Made by a program: the position numbers and the translations under genes. Below the pieces are notes generated by a model, which saw nothing but the letters and a program-made list of their open reading frames with translations, ran no database searches and was not told the origin of the DNA. Of a DNA stretch of 51,803 bases, positions 8,797 through 20,974 are shown piece after piece (the stretch's first letter is position 1; each line of letters opens with the position of its first letter). Source of the DNA: an uncultured Clostridia bacterium (GTDB lineage: Bacteria > Bacillota > Clostridia > TANB77 > CAG-508); contig CAOKHH010000009.1 in assembly GCA_948468225.1 (NCBI GenBank), positions 1-51,803 of the forward strand, in the 5' to 3' direction.

Positions 8797-9203
8797 AAAT
8801 CGAAGATTTTTGTACTATTCACTAGAATATTCAAAATTATAACATAATAATTACAAAAAGAAAACCCATATTACAAAATATTCTAAATTGACAAATTGTC
8901 TTATTCTGCAATATTTTGTCGAGTAAAATTTCTTTACAAATGTAGAAATGTGTTGTAGAATGAGAACGAATTAATTCAAAAAATTTTTTTCAAAAAAATT
9001 TATTCTAAAGTAAAGTCTTAAGATTTCCCAAAAATGTTACCAAAATAGTTTAGAAACTGTATATAATTTACAAATTTCTCTTATACAGTATTGTATATGT
9101 TTTTTTCTTGTGCTTATTTTCTTTTGCACAACTGTATTTTTTGTTAATTTAACATTGCAAATTAGTACAGTTTACTAGACTATAAATTTACTAGGAGGAA
9201 AAA
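8797..9203. other. Intergenic region before the first sortase gene
   Basis: About 400 bases of very AT-rich sequence between divergent genes. A small inverted repeat GACAAATTGTC lies near 8890. I see no ORF, tRNA or clear terminator, and no convincing complete promoter for the sortase gene. Confidence 0.5.
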
Positions 9204-9205
9204 GT

Positions 9206-9781
9206 GTGATTACTTATACAAAGCGAAATGTACAAATAATTACACTTACAATAACAGTAATAATATATGTAGTTATAAGTGTAATTTGTTTGAAAGTAAA
9301 TAAAAATAAGGTATATACAAATAACACACAAGAAGAAATAATTAACATAGAAAACACAGAAGAAAATATAGAAGAGAATATAACACCTAATGAGCACAAA
9401 TTACCTATTTGGAAAATACAAATTCCAGCAATAAATCTTGAAGCCAATATAGAAGAAGGAACAAGTCAAAATGTTATTGCGAGAAATGTAGGTCATTTTA
9501 CAAAAACTAGTACGTTAAACGGAAATATTGGATTAGCAGCACATAATAGAGGATTTGGTGTGGAAAGTTATTTTAAAAATATAAAAAATTTAAATTTAGG
9601 TGATGAGATAATATACAAAAAAGATGAAGAAATAAAAAGATACAAAGTTGCAAAAAATGTAATAATAGATGAAACAGATTGGACATATCTGCAAAACACA
9701 AATGATAACAGAATAACACTCATAACTTGTGTTGAGAATCAACCAGAATATAGGAGATGTGTTCAGGCAATAGAGGTTTGA
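9206..9781 (+). CDS. Sortase family transpeptidase
   Basis: The protein is 191 residues with a GTG start behind AGGAGG at 9193. An N-terminal membrane anchor (about residues 9-29) is followed by an acidic linker and a sortase domain from LPIWKIQIPAINLEA. The catalytic histidine lies in AAHNRG (about residue 112), the cysteine in TLITC (about 175) and the arginine in YRRCVQAIEV at the C-terminus. Sortases cleave LPXTG-like signals and attach proteins to cell wall or pilin lysines. The next gene encodes a secreted protein ending in LPRTGW, its likely substrate, so the two probably form a dedicated pair. Confidence 0.9.
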   Translation: MITYTKRNVQIITLTITVIIYVVISVICLKVNKNKVYTNNTQEEIINIENTEENIEENITPNEHKLPIWKIQIPAINLEANIEEGTSQNVIARNVGHFTKTSTLNGNIGLAAHNRGFGVESYFKNIKNLNLGDEIIYKKDEEIKRYKVAKNVIIDETDWTYLQNTNDNRITLITCVENQPEYRRCVQAIEV

Positions 9782-9810
9782 AAGATAAAATAATGAAAGG
9801 TAAGATAGAA

Positions 9811-11064
9811 ATGAAAATAATTAGACTAGTATCAATAGTATTGATTGTATTACAAATACTTTGTATTTCATCATCTGTATTTGCTGTGGATGATGCAAAA
9901 ATTGGAGATAGTGTTTTGCTAAAAGCAGAACAAAATTTAGATTATATAGGTGTAAACTATTGGGGACAAGATTTAACCATATATTACACATTGTACAATA
10001 ATAAATATCCTGCATATTGTGTAGAATATTATAAAGGTGGAATTACAACTGATAGAGAATATAGTGTTGAAGTTGTAGAAAACTATATAGATGAAAATTT
10101 TACAGATTCCACTGAGAATAATAAAAAATTGACTGTTTGGAGAGTTATAAAAAATGGTTACCCATACAAACAAATACAAGGATTAAATGAATATGAATCT
10201 TATGCAGCAACAAAATTAGCTGTATTTTATGTGTTAGAAAATTGGGAAGCAAGTGGAGATGTAGGAGATAAAGTTACAGCTACTAATGAGGAAGGACAAA
10301 AAGTTATAAATGCAATGTATAATATTGTTGAAATAGCCAAATCTTCTAAAGAAGTTCCAGAAGCACCAAATTTAACTCTAATACACTCTGAATGGGCAAT
10401 AGACGAAATAGATAATAGATTTTTATCAAAAAAAATAACATTAGATTCTTCAACTCAAATTTCAGAATTTAATATAGATTTAGAAGGAAATGTACCTAAT
10501 GGAACATTTATAACAGATTTAGAAAATAATAAAATAACACAATTTAAAAATTGTAAAGAGTTTAAAATATTATTACCATTAGACTATTTAATAACAGAAG
10601 GTGAATTTACAATAAATGCTCAAGTTAAAGTACCATCATATCCATTACTTTTTGGAGCATCATCAATAAAAGACTTGCAAAGTTATGTGTTAACTGGAGA
10701 AACAACAAAAATAAAACCTGAAAATTTACCAATTAGTTATCCTCAAAATAAAACAAAGCTAATAATAAAAAAGAAAGATGAAAATGATAATGCTTTATCG
10801 CAAGTAAAATTTAATTTGTTAAATTCAAATAAAGAAATAGTGTATGAAAATATAGAAACAAATGAAAGTGGATTTATTGAAATAAATAATTTAATACCAG
10901 GATTATACTATTTACAAGAAATTGAAACAATAGAAGGATATGAACTTAGTAGTGAGCTAATAGAGGTTAATATTGATTTGGACGAAGAAAAAGAAATTAT
11001 TGTAGAAAATAAAAAGATACCAGAAGAACCAGAAACTCCAAAACTTCCAAGAACTGGTTGGTAA
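9811..11064 (+). CDS. Secreted SpaA-like surface protein ending in LPRTGW
   Basis: The protein is 417 residues. The ATG at 9811 follows AAAGG and opens a typical signal peptide (MKIIRLVSIVLIVLQILCIS, cut after SSVFA). Residues about 45-180 resemble a thioester-type adhesin domain (YPAYCVEYYKGG ... YAATKLAVFYVLENW), but the Gln of the usual TQxA motif is Lys, so a Cys-Gln thioester is unlikely. A SpaA/prealbumin-like domain follows near residue 320 (TKLIIKKKDENDNALSQVKF...), with a terminal GLYYLQE segment. The sequence ends at PKLPRTGW and a stop. The usual hydrophobic anchor and positive tail after LPXTG are absent. An adhesin or pilin role next to its sortase is inferred. Confidence 0.8.
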   Translation: MKIIRLVSIVLIVLQILCISSSVFAVDDAKIGDSVLLKAEQNLDYIGVNYWGQDLTIYYTLYNNKYPAYCVEYYKGGITTDREYSVEVVENYIDENFTDSTENNKKLTVWRVIKNGYPYKQIQGLNEYESYAATKLAVFYVLENWEASGDVGDKVTATNEEGQKVINAMYNIVEIAKSSKEVPEAPNLTLIHSEWAIDEIDNRFLSKKITLDSSTQISEFNIDLEGNVPNGTFITDLENNKITQFKNCKEFKILLPLDYLITEGEFTINAQVKVPSYPLLFGASSIKDLQSYVLTGETTKIKPENLPISYPQNKTKLIIKKKDENDNALSQVKFNLLNSNKEIVYENIETNESGFIEINNLIPGLYYLQEIETIEGYELSSELIEVNIDLDEEKEIIVENKKIPEEPETPKLPRTGW

Positions 11065-11084
11065 AATATAAATATATTCTAACC

Positions 11085-11134
11085 AAATACATCTTATGTG
11101 ATGAAACAAGTTTTGTCATATAAGATGTATTTTA
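11085..11134 (+). terminator. Intrinsic terminator after the surface-protein gene
   Basis: AAATACATCTTATRTGA and its complement form a strong hairpin around a short loop, followed by TTTT. It ends the sortase and surface-protein transcript. Confidence 0.8.
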
Positions 11135-11236
11135 TTGTTAAATTCGTAAAAATTAACATAAAATTACTTTTCAAATGCAATAAAATGAGATATAATAAAT
11201 ACCTAATATTAAAAATGATAAAAGTGGGAGAATTAT

Positions 11237-12547
11237 ATGAAAATAGGATTTGTACATTTGGGATGTTCTAAAAATTTAATAGATACAGAAATGATGATAG
11301 GTTTATTTAAAAATAATAATTATGAAATAGTAAATAATCCGAAGGATGCAGAAATAATACTTATAAATACTTGTGGATTTATAGAATCTGCTAAAGTTGA
11401 AGGAATAAATACTATATTAGAAATGAGTGAATATAAAAAAACGGGCAAATGTAAATTTTTAATAGCTACAGGTTGCTTGGTGCAAAGGTATAAAGAAGAA
11501 TTAAAAAAAGCTATGCCAGAAGTGGATTTGTTTGTATCCATAGATGAATATGAAAATTTATGGAAAATAGTAGAAGAAAAAATAAAGCAAAAAGAAAATA
11601 AAGCAACAAATTGTTTAGATTATATGGAAAGAGTAATAACCACAGGAAATACTACTGCATATTTAAAAATTGCTGAAGGATGTAGTAATAGATGCACATA
11701 TTGTGCAATACCATATATAAGAGGTCCATATGTTAGTAGAAAAATGGAAGATATACTAGAAGAAGCAAATATTTTGGCAAAGAAAGGCTACAAGGAAATA
11801 ATAGTAATTGCACAAGATACTACTAAATATGGAATAGATTTATATGGAGAATCTAAACTTGCAGAATTATTAGATAAACTAAGTAAAATAAAGGAATTTA
11901 AGTGGATTAGATTTTTATATGCATATCCAGAAACAATAACAGAAGATTTAATAAAATTAGTAAGAGATAACCCTAAAATATGTAAATATTTTGATATACC
12001 AATTCAACATATATCAGATAAAGTCTTAAAAAGAATGAATAGAAAAAGTGATGGTAATTCAATAAAGAAACTAATAAATCATATAAGAGAAGAAATACCA
12101 GATGTGATATTAAGAACATCTTTAATAGTAGGTTTTCCTGAGGAAGCTGAAGAGGATTTTCAAGAGTTATTAAATTTTGTAAAGGAAACAAAATTTGATA
12201 AACTAGGAACTTTTATTTATTCTAAAGAAGACGGAACGCCTGCTGCTAGGTTAAAGAAACAAATACATCCTATGACTAAAAAAAGCAGATTCAATAAAAT
12301 AATGAAAATTCAACAAGAGATTTCAAATGAAAATTTAGAAAAATATGTAGGAAAAGCCTTAGAAGTACTAATTGAGGATTTAAGTTTCGATGGTAAATAT
12401 TATATAGGGAGAAGCAGAATGGATGTACCAGACATGGATGGGATTGTATACATAAAAAATACTAAAAAAGTAGATGTTGGTAGTTTTACAAAATGTAAAG
12501 TTATTCAAAGACAAGAATATGATTTAATTGCTGAGTTTATAAATTAG
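11237..12547 (+). CDS. rimO: Ribosomal protein S12 methylthiotransferase
   Basis: The protein is 436 residues, a normal RimO length. It adds a methylthio group to an aspartate of S12 by radical SAM chemistry. The N-terminal MTTase domain has Cys ligands in HLGCSKNLID, INTCGFIESA and ATGCLVQRY. The radical SAM cluster is C-x3-C-x2-C in CSNRCTYCAIPYIRG near residue 150. A C-terminal TRAM domain begins at LEVLIEDLSFDGKYYIGRS. The start follows GTGGGAG. The next gene begins within 10 bases of the stop. Confidence 0.95.
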   Translation: MKIGFVHLGCSKNLIDTEMMIGLFKNNNYEIVNNPKDAEIILINTCGFIESAKVEGINTILEMSEYKKTGKCKFLIATGCLVQRYKEELKKAMPEVDLFVSIDEYENLWKIVEEKIKQKENKATNCLDYMERVITTGNTTAYLKIAEGCSNRCTYCAIPYIRGPYVSRKMEDILEEANILAKKGYKEIIVIAQDTTKYGIDLYGESKLAELLDKLSKIKEFKWIRFLYAYPETITEDLIKLVRDNPKICKYFDIPIQHISDKVLKRMNRKSDGNSIKKLINHIREEIPDVILRTSLIVGFPEEAEEDFQELLNFVKETKFDKLGTFIYSKEDGTPAARLKKQIHPMTKKSRFNKIMKIQQEISNENLEKYVGKALEVLIEDLSFDGKYYIGRSRMDVPDMDGIVYIKNTKKVDVGSFTKCKVIQRQEYDLIAEFIN

Positions 12548-12556
12548 GTGGGAATT

Positions 12557-13516
12557 ATGAGAGTAAAACAACTTGTACAAGAGATAAGAGAGTGTATGCC
12601 AGATGGGCTAAATGAATTAGAAACATTAAGATTTTTATACATATATATTGGTAAACGCAAAAATTTTAATCCAGAATATTATTTTGGAAATTCAAAAACA
12701 AAAAGACAAATATATATGTTATCAAATAAAGAAATAAACAATGAAGAATTTTTAACAGAAAAAAGAAATTTAATATGTACTTCAATATCAAGTTTATTTA
12801 AAAAAGTAGCAAAAGAAATTGATTTAGATGTAGATTTATATACAGAAGATGAAGGAAATGGGGCACATATGTATAATATTGCTCACTTAAAAGATGGAAG
12901 AACTATAAGGCTAGATTTGCAATTAGATTTAAACAATATTCATAGTAACAAAAGAACTGATTACTTTGGACCGATAACTTTTCTTTGGGATGGATTGGAA
13001 GACGAAGAGATAGAAGAACTTGACAAAAAAATAGGTTATAAAAAAGAAGGAAAGAACTATAAAGATGATGATATTGAATTATTGATAGAACAAGCAAAAA
13101 GTATGAATTTGAAAGATGCTTTGGAGTTTTTATTAAGAAATGAGAAATTTTTAGAAGGATTACAAGAAGAGGAGGGGTATGTAGAAGCAATTGCATATGT
13201 TAGATCAACTTTTGTTAAGTGCCTAAATAGATGGAAATATGATACACTTCCATATGTAATAAATTGCTATAGGGATGAAGATATATATAAGCAATCTTTG
13301 CAAGAGAGACAGTATTCAATGTGCATTTTAAATAAGTACAAAGGAGATTATGATATATATGTTTATAGAAAGAAACAAAGAGTATTTGAACATGTAAGTC
13401 CAGAAAGAATGAAAAAGTTAATGGAGCAAGGATTAAAAGTAGATGAAACTAGTATTATGTCAAAAGAACTACTGGAACATATAGATAAGGCTACAGATAA
13501 AAGTCCAGAGTTATAA
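12557..13516 (+). CDS. Transglutaminase-like hypothetical protein
   Basis: The protein is 319 residues. The ATG at 12557 is preferred over a GTG at 12548 because AGGTGGG lies upstream. A plausible Cys-His-Asp triad is visible: a cysteine in NLICTSISSLFKK, a histidine in NGAHMYNIAHLKDG and an aspartate in TIRLDLQLDL. This is the transglutaminase-like order also seen in the protein at 3641, although the two are not close in sequence. There is no signal peptide. Function unknown. It is probably cotranscribed with rimO. Confidence 0.65.
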   Translation: MRVKQLVQEIRECMPDGLNELETLRFLYIYIGKRKNFNPEYYFGNSKTKRQIYMLSNKEINNEEFLTEKRNLICTSISSLFKKVAKEIDLDVDLYTEDEGNGAHMYNIAHLKDGRTIRLDLQLDLNNIHSNKRTDYFGPITFLWDGLEDEEIEELDKKIGYKKEGKNYKDDDIELLIEQAKSMNLKDALEFLLRNEKFLEGLQEEEGYVEAIAYVRSTFVKCLNRWKYDTLPYVINCYRDEDIYKQSLQERQYSMCILNKYKGDYDIYVYRKKQRVFEHVSPERMKKLMEQGLKVDETSIMSKELLEHIDKATDKSPEL

Positions 13517-13596
13517 ACTTGCTACTAACTAAATTATTGACACGAATAGAAATAAATGTAATAATGTAAATATTAAACATAAGAAAGAGGAAGTAA

Positions 13597-14181
13597 ATGG
13601 AAATAGAAAAATTAAAATCTGTAATAGAAGCAATGCTATTTGCGGCAGGTAGAGAGGTAAAGCAAGAAGAAATAATGTCTATTTTAGAAATAAGTGCAGA
13701 GGATTTAGAAAGAATAGTACATACATTGCAAGATGAATATATTACGCAAAATAGAGGAATTGAAATTATTAAGATAAATAAAAGTTATCAACTAACAACT
13801 AAAAGAGAATATTACGATTATATTTACCCATTGTTTGATAATAGAGCAAAGCCAACAATATCTACGGCAGCAATGGAAACTTTATCAATAATTGCATACA
13901 ATCCTAAAATAACAAGAGCGCAAATAGAGGCAATAAGAGGAGTTAATGTAGATGGAACTATTTATAAATTACTTGAATTTGGATTGATTGAAGATGCAGG
14001 AAAACTTGATATGCCAGGAAAACCAATGGGGTATAGAACAACAAATCAATTCTTAAAAATGTTTGGTATATCATCTTTAGATGAACTGCCGGAGCTACCG
14101 CGTTATAAAATAGATGAAAACGAACAAATAGTATTAGACGAATTTATAAATAAAAACGAGGAGGATAATGATGGACAATAA
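13597..14181 (+). CDS. scpB: Segregation and condensation protein B
   Basis: The protein is 194 residues, typical of ScpB, the winged-helix kleisin-binding subunit of the SMC-ScpAB condensin. IEAMLFAAGREVKQEEI at the start and TLSIIAYNPKITRAQIEAIRGV near residue 90 are family signatures. RBS AAGAGGAAG precedes the ATG. scpA is not adjacent, which is unusual. The 3' end overlaps the proS start by 14 bases, implying coupled translation. Confidence 0.93.
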   Translation: MEIEKLKSVIEAMLFAAGREVKQEEIMSILEISAEDLERIVHTLQDEYITQNRGIEIIKINKSYQLTTKREYYDYIYPLFDNRAKPTISTAAMETLSIIAYNPKITRAQIEAIRGVNVDGTIYKLLEFGLIEDAGKLDMPGKPMGYRTTNQFLKMFGISSLDELPELPRYKIDENEQIVLDEFINKNEEDNDGQ

Positions 14182-15604
14182 TTTTGTAAAAGATATAACA
14201 AATATAGAAGAAGATTTTGCTAAATGGTATACAGATATAGTATTAAAGGCAGACTTAGCAGACTATACAGATACAAAAGGATGTATAGCTATAAAACCAT
14301 ATGGATATGAAATATGGGAAAATATACAAAAATATACAGATGCAAAATTCAAAAAAATAGGTGTAAAAAATATATATTTACCAGTATTGATACCAGAAAG
14401 TTTGTTAAATAAAGAAAAGGATCATGTTGAAGGATTTGCACCAGAAGTAGCTTGGGTAACAATTGGAGGACAAGAAGAATTAGAAGAAAAACTTTGCATA
14501 AGACCAACTTCAGAAACAATGTTTTCAACAATGTTTTCAAAATGGGTAAATTCTTGGAGAGATTTGCCAATAGTAACAAACCAATGGTGTAATGTATTAA
14601 GATGGGAAAAAGAAACAAGACCATTTTTACGTTCAAGAGAATTTTTATGGCAAGAAGGTCATACAGTACATGAAACAGAAAAAGAAGCACAAGAACTAAC
14701 ATTGAAAATGCTTGATACATATAAAGAAGTAATAGAAGAATTACTTGCAATTCCAGTTTTACAAGGGAGAAAAACACCTAAAGAGCAATTCTCTGGAGCA
14801 GTTGCAACATATACAGTTGAAACTTTAATGCATGATGGAAGAGCCCTTCAGGCAGGAACATCACACTATTTCGGACAAAACTTTACAAAGCCATTTGAAA
14901 TAAAATTCCAAAATAGGGAGGGCAAAGAAGAATACGCATATCAAACTTCATGGGGAATAAGTACAAGACTAATTGGTGCAGTTATAATGGCACATGGAGA
15001 TAATAGAGGTTTAAAACTACCACCTAAAGTTGCACCAATACAAGTAGTTGTAGTTCCAATTGCACAGCATAAAGAAGGAGTAGAAGAAAAGGCAACTGAG
15101 ATTTATAATAAATTAAATGAAAAATTTAGAGCACATATTGATTTAAGAGATAATTGTTCACCAGGATATAAATTTAATGATTGGGAAATGAGAGGAATAC
15201 CAATAAGAATAGAAATAGGACCAAGAGATATTGAAAATGGTGTTGCAACAATTGTTAGACGTGATACGTTAGAGAAAAAGGAAGTAAAAATAGAAGAATT
15301 AGATAAAAACGTAGATGAATTATTAGAACAAATACAAACAAATATGTATAATACTTGTAAAGAAAGATTAGAGCAAAAAACAACAGTAGCAACAAATTTA
15401 GATGAATTCCAAAAGAATATAAATGAAAATCAGGGATATGTAAAAACAATGTGGTGTGGTAATGTTGAATGTGAAGATAAAATTAAAGAACTAACAGGAG
15501 CACATTCAAGATGTATACCATTTAATCAAGAGCATTTAAGTGACACTTGTGTATGCTGTGGAAAGAAAGCAAACACAATGGTTGTTTGGGGGAGACAATA
15601 TTAG
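14168..15604 (+). CDS. proS: Prolyl-tRNA synthetase, archaeal/eukaryote-like type
   Basis: The protein is 478 residues. The start is ATG 14168 or the adjacent ATG 14171, behind GAGGAGG. It charges tRNA-Pro. The sequence belongs to the short type without an editing insertion: motif 2 around VLRWEKETRPFLRSREFLWQ and motif 3 around WGISTRLIGAVIMAHGDNRG. The C-terminal zinc-binding extension has CGNVECEDKIK and CVCCGKK, ending in VVWGRQY. It overlaps scpB. No in-frame CGG is present. Confidence 0.95.
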   Translation: MMDNNFVKDITNIEEDFAKWYTDIVLKADLADYTDTKGCIAIKPYGYEIWENIQKYTDAKFKKIGVKNIYLPVLIPESLLNKEKDHVEGFAPEVAWVTIGGQEELEEKLCIRPTSETMFSTMFSKWVNSWRDLPIVTNQWCNVLRWEKETRPFLRSREFLWQEGHTVHETEKEAQELTLKMLDTYKEVIEELLAIPVLQGRKTPKEQFSGAVATYTVETLMHDGRALQAGTSHYFGQNFTKPFEIKFQNREGKEEYAYQTSWGISTRLIGAVIMAHGDNRGLKLPPKVAPIQVVVVPIAQHKEGVEEKATEIYNKLNEKFRAHIDLRDNCSPGYKFNDWEMRGIPIRIEIGPRDIENGVATIVRRDTLEKKEVKIEELDKNVDELLEQIQTNMYNTCKERLEQKTTVATNLDEFQKNINENQGYVKTMWCGNVECEDKIKELTGAHSRCIPFNQEHLSDTCVCCGKKANTMVVWGRQY

Positions 15605-15610
15605 TGAATG

Positions 15611-15666
15611 GTGAATAATGAAGAGTGAATAATTAAAATGTAGGGGTCGGCGACCTTAGGCGACCC
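15611..15666. repeat. Composite repeat: GTGAATAATGAAGAGTGAAT plus GTAGGGG hairpin
   Basis: Positions 15611-15635 match 34854-34878 exactly over 25 bases. Both copies are followed by a GTAGGGGYYGGC...CCCG hairpin (15641-15666 here). The whole unit therefore appears twice in the window, each time just before a gene. Confidence 0.75.
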
Positions 15667-15708
15667 GTTTGTTCAAATCGAAATATATTTTTATAGGAGA
15701 TAGAATAG

Positions 15709-17067
15709 ATGAGTAAAAAGTCTAGTATTGTATCTAAAATAGGTTCACTAATATTTATAATATTCGTAATAGTAGCACTAATTGCTTTATACAAAGTATA
15801 TAAAATAAACTACTTTAATGAATTTTCGAAAGCAGAATATAATTTAAATACCACAGAGTTTGAAAGAGACCGGTAAAGTTAAATATTCAAATTCGTATAG
15901 TTATAAAATGCACTCAGATGAGTATAATGACGCAATGTTTTACAAAACAGTTAATGTAGAAAAAAATACTTCATATAAAGTTAGTTGTATGGTAAAAACA
16001 GAAAATGTGGTTTCTGAAAAAGAAATATCAGCTTCAGGTGCACAAATATGTTTAGCAGATACAGTATATGCATCTGAAAGTGTCACAGGAACAAATGATT
16101 GGAAGAAAATAGAATTTATATTTAATTCAAGAAATAAGGAAACTGTAGATATTGCATTTAGATTAGGTGGAAATGGAGAAAATTGCAAAGGAACGGCTTG
16201 GTTTTCAGACTTTAAATTAGAAAAAGGAACTTCTAAAACAGATACTAATTGGAATATGGTATGCTTCATATTTAAAAATATAGATGTGGTAATAAATCAA
16301 GATGGCACTGAACAAAGACTAAAATTTTCTATGAGTAATGAAGATATAGAAATAATGAAGGATAATATGCAAAGATTAAAAAGTTCATGTAAACAAATAT
16401 CAGATAATAAAATGTCAATAGACTATAAAATTATAGAAATAGATGAACCAATAACTTCTATTTCTTACGATAAAGAACATGGTTACTATGTTGACCCTGT
16501 AAATGTTAAAGATATAATTAAAAATTATATGGAACAAGATGAATATGATCATATATTTGTTGCTGTAAGGTTAGGAGATATGACTAAAGAAATTCCAGTA
16601 TATGATTGGATTGGGCTTGGGGGTATGGATTATTATGGAATAGGATTTTCTAATATAAGATTACCTAATGATAATTCTAAGAGTTATGCATATAAGTATA
16701 ATCCATATTTAAATACTTTCCCAGAAGAAGTATTTTTACACGAATTTCTACATTCATTAGAAAGAAACTTAATTGAATATGGTTATAATATACCAGCATT
16801 ACACGATAATGAAGTATATGGCTATAAACATCAACCCCTTATAGGATTAAAAGATTGGTACAAAGATTATATGACAAAGAAAATTTTGGACAGCAAAACC
16901 AATGAATACATAGGTTTAGATGAAATTGTATATAAATTAAAACCATCTCATGAAAGCGATTTTAAAAATGCTGAAGAAGTAGAGTTTATAAATGAACCAA
17001 ATAACATATTTGAAGAAATAGGAGCAATGGGAAAATCAGTTATAGGAAGGATTAAGGAAATAAAGAA

Positions 17068-17071
<4 letters not shown>
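15709..17071 (+). CDS. Membrane-anchored HExxH metallopeptidase-like protein, joined by +1 shift at CGG 15871
   Basis: ATG 15709 (AGGAGA upstream) opens a 54-codon frame with one membrane segment (about residues 10-33). It ends CGG-TAA. Reading CGGT as one glycine step bypasses the stop and continues to TGA 17071, giving 453 residues with glycine 55. The part after the junction starts with a beta-rich region resembling a carbohydrate-binding jelly roll ([20 protein letters not shown] ... [14 protein letters not shown]). It then has a zincin motif HEFLH at residues 344-348, preceded by an acidic EEVF. Without the shift the enzyme part would lack its membrane anchor. The stop overlaps the queA start (ATGA). 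A cell-surface zinc protease role is inferred. Confidence 0.75.
15871..15874 (+). other. CGGT +1 frameshift / four-base codon site 2
   Basis: The upstream frame reads GAC-CGG-TAA, so the stop follows immediately. The four-base step gives GAC-CGGT-AAA-GTT (Asp-Gly-Lys-Val) and 399 further codons plus a stop. The preceding GAC cannot re-pair well on ACC. Confidence 0.8.
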
Positions 17072-19236
<2,165 letters not shown>

Positions 19237-19247
19237 GAGGAAAAAAT

Positions 19248-20783
19248 ATGCAAATAAATAATTTAGGTTCAAATAATAAACAAAGCAGTTCAAATGCAAA
19301 AAAATATATTTTAATCGGACTAATAATATCAGTAGTGTTATTGTTAATATTGTTAGTAGTTTCAGTTTTATACAGTAGTATGGCGCCTAAAAATTTGCAA
19401 TTGTTAGTAAATGGAAATGGTATGAACTTTACACAAGACACATTTCTTATGGAGAATGGGAAAATATATGTATCTTTGAAAGATATAGCAAACTTAATAG
19501 ATTATAGATATTATGAGGGAGGATATAAAGAATTTACACAAGATAAATCAAAATGTTATTTACAATCGGAAGATGAAATTGTTGTATATGAATTAGGAAA
19601 AAATACAATTAAAAAGACTTTAAACGATAACAATATTTTGTATTCTGAATTTGAAATTAAAGAGCCAGTAAGAAAAAATAACGATAAATTATATTGTTTA
19701 GCTTCAGATTTAATGATAGGTTGTAATTTAGCAATCACATATAATGAGGAAACAAATGTAATAGATATAAGCACATTGCAAAAATTATATGAACAATATA
19801 ATGATAATGCAAAACAAAATAAATATACAAATGTTAAAGAATTAGATAATAAGTTTAATAATAAAAAAGCAATTCTATATGGAATGTTAGTTGTATCAGA
19901 TACAGAAACAGAGAATAACCAATCAAATAAAAATGCTAAATATGGAGTTATTTCATTAGATGGAACTAAAACATATTTAGATATAAAATATGATGAAATT
20001 GATTTTGTTGAAATTTTACAACAATTTATAGTAAAAGCTGAAAATAAATATGGAGTTGTTGACAACAATGGATCACAGAAAATAAAATTAGAATATGACG
20101 AAATTAAATTATTTGATGGTATAGAAAAATTATATTATGTAGAGAGAAATAATAAAAAAGGTATATTAGATGAATTTGGTGATGCTTTAGGTGGAAACTT
20201 ATATGTTGAGTTTGATGAATTAGGAATAAATGCATCATTATTCCCTAATGATAATATAGGAAATTCAATGTTATTATACAACACTGTTATACCAGCAAAG
20301 AGAGGAAATAATTGGGGATTATTTAATATAGAAGGAGAGTTAGTATCTGGATTTGAATGGGATGAATTTGGATATATAGCTAATAAAGAAGATAGAAACA
20401 ATAATAACAACAGTAAAAACATTTTATTAGTACCAAGCATGGAAGGAATTGTTGTTTGTAAAAATGGAAAATATGGAATAATAAACTTAAATGGAAAATT
20501 ATTAGCAGTTTGTGAATTCGATAGAATATATTCTGAAACAATTGGGGGAAAAGAAAAATTTTATCTTCAATATGGAAATAATGTAATTGATATAGAAAAT
20601 TATGAAGAAGATAAACAAACAACAACTCCAAGCCCTAGTCCAAGTCCAGAGCCAACATTTTCACCAAGTCCAAGCCCATTGCCAACAAGTGATGATGATA
20701 TTGCTGATAACAATGATGATGAAACATTACCAGTAGATAATGACAACAACGACATTGATGATGACAATACTGAAACAATTTAA
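19248..20783 (+). CDS. Membrane-anchored WG-repeat protein
   Basis: The protein is 511 residues. A short cytoplasmic N-terminus is followed by one membrane helix (about residues 21-46). Residues about 50-110 resemble a copper-amine-oxidase-N-like stalk (NFTQDTFLMENGKIYVSLKD). At least five WG-type repeats follow, recognisable by KYGVISLDG, KYGVVDNNG, KKGILDEFG, NWGLFNIEG and KYGIINLNG. The C-terminus is a Pro-Ser-rich spacer followed by a very acidic Asp/Asn tail. It is probably displayed on the outer face of the membrane. Function unknown. It lies 11 bases after tgt. Confidence 0.85.
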   Translation: MQINNLGSNNKQSSSNAKKYILIGLIISVVLLLILLVVSVLYSSMAPKNLQLLVNGNGMNFTQDTFLMENGKIYVSLKDIANLIDYRYYEGGYKEFTQDKSKCYLQSEDEIVVYELGKNTIKKTLNDNNILYSEFEIKEPVRKNNDKLYCLASDLMIGCNLAITYNEETNVIDISTLQKLYEQYNDNAKQNKYTNVKELDNKFNNKKAILYGMLVVSDTETENNQSNKNAKYGVISLDGTKTYLDIKYDEIDFVEILQQFIVKAENKYGVVDNNGSQKIKLEYDEIKLFDGIEKLYYVERNNKKGILDEFGDALGGNLYVEFDELGINASLFPNDNIGNSMLLYNTVIPAKRGNNWGLFNIEGELVSGFEWDEFGYIANKEDRNNNNNSKNILLVPSMEGIVVCKNGKYGIINLNGKLLAVCEFDRIYSETIGGKEKFYLQYGNNVIDIENYEEDKQTTTPSPSPSPEPTFSPSPSPLPTSDDDIADNNDDETLPVDNDNNDIDDDNTETI

Positions 20784-20807
20784 ATTATGTAAATTTTATA
20801 AAAATGT

Positions 20808-20857
20808 AAAAAAACATATATGAAAAATAAAAATATATTTTTCATATATGTTTTTTT
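20808..20857 (+). terminator. Intrinsic terminator after the WG-repeat gene
   Basis: AAAAAACATATATGAAAAA and its exact complement form a long hairpin with a T-tract. It closes the queA-tgt operon. Confidence 0.85.
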
Positions 20858-20919
20858 GTTATACGCATATAAAAACGAAAAATTGGAAATGAAAAGTATA
20901 AAATAAATCTAACAGTTAT

Positions 20920-20962
20920 AGGGACATTGCATTGGTCGTCCGTATGCTTGTCCGTATGTTAG
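20920..20962 (+). repeat. Degenerate dispersed repeat with tandem GTCCGTATG
   Basis: TAGGGACATTGCATTGGTCGTCC resembles a decayed copy of the GTAGGGGC repeat. GTCCGTATG occurs at 20938-20946 and again at 20950-20958. The pair sits directly before the agrB ribosome site, so it could also be a regulator-binding direct repeat. Confidence 0.4.
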
Positions 20963-20974
20963 AGGTGGTTACAA

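Noticed and set aside
14349..14777. Hydrophobic ORF on the minus strand inside proS
   Set aside because: It is an antisense shadow of an AT-rich coding region with no ribosome site.
20640..20780. Direct repeats in the Pro-Ser and Asp-Asn tail as a CRISPR-like array
   Set aside because: They are codon repeats of a low-complexity protein tail, without spacers.
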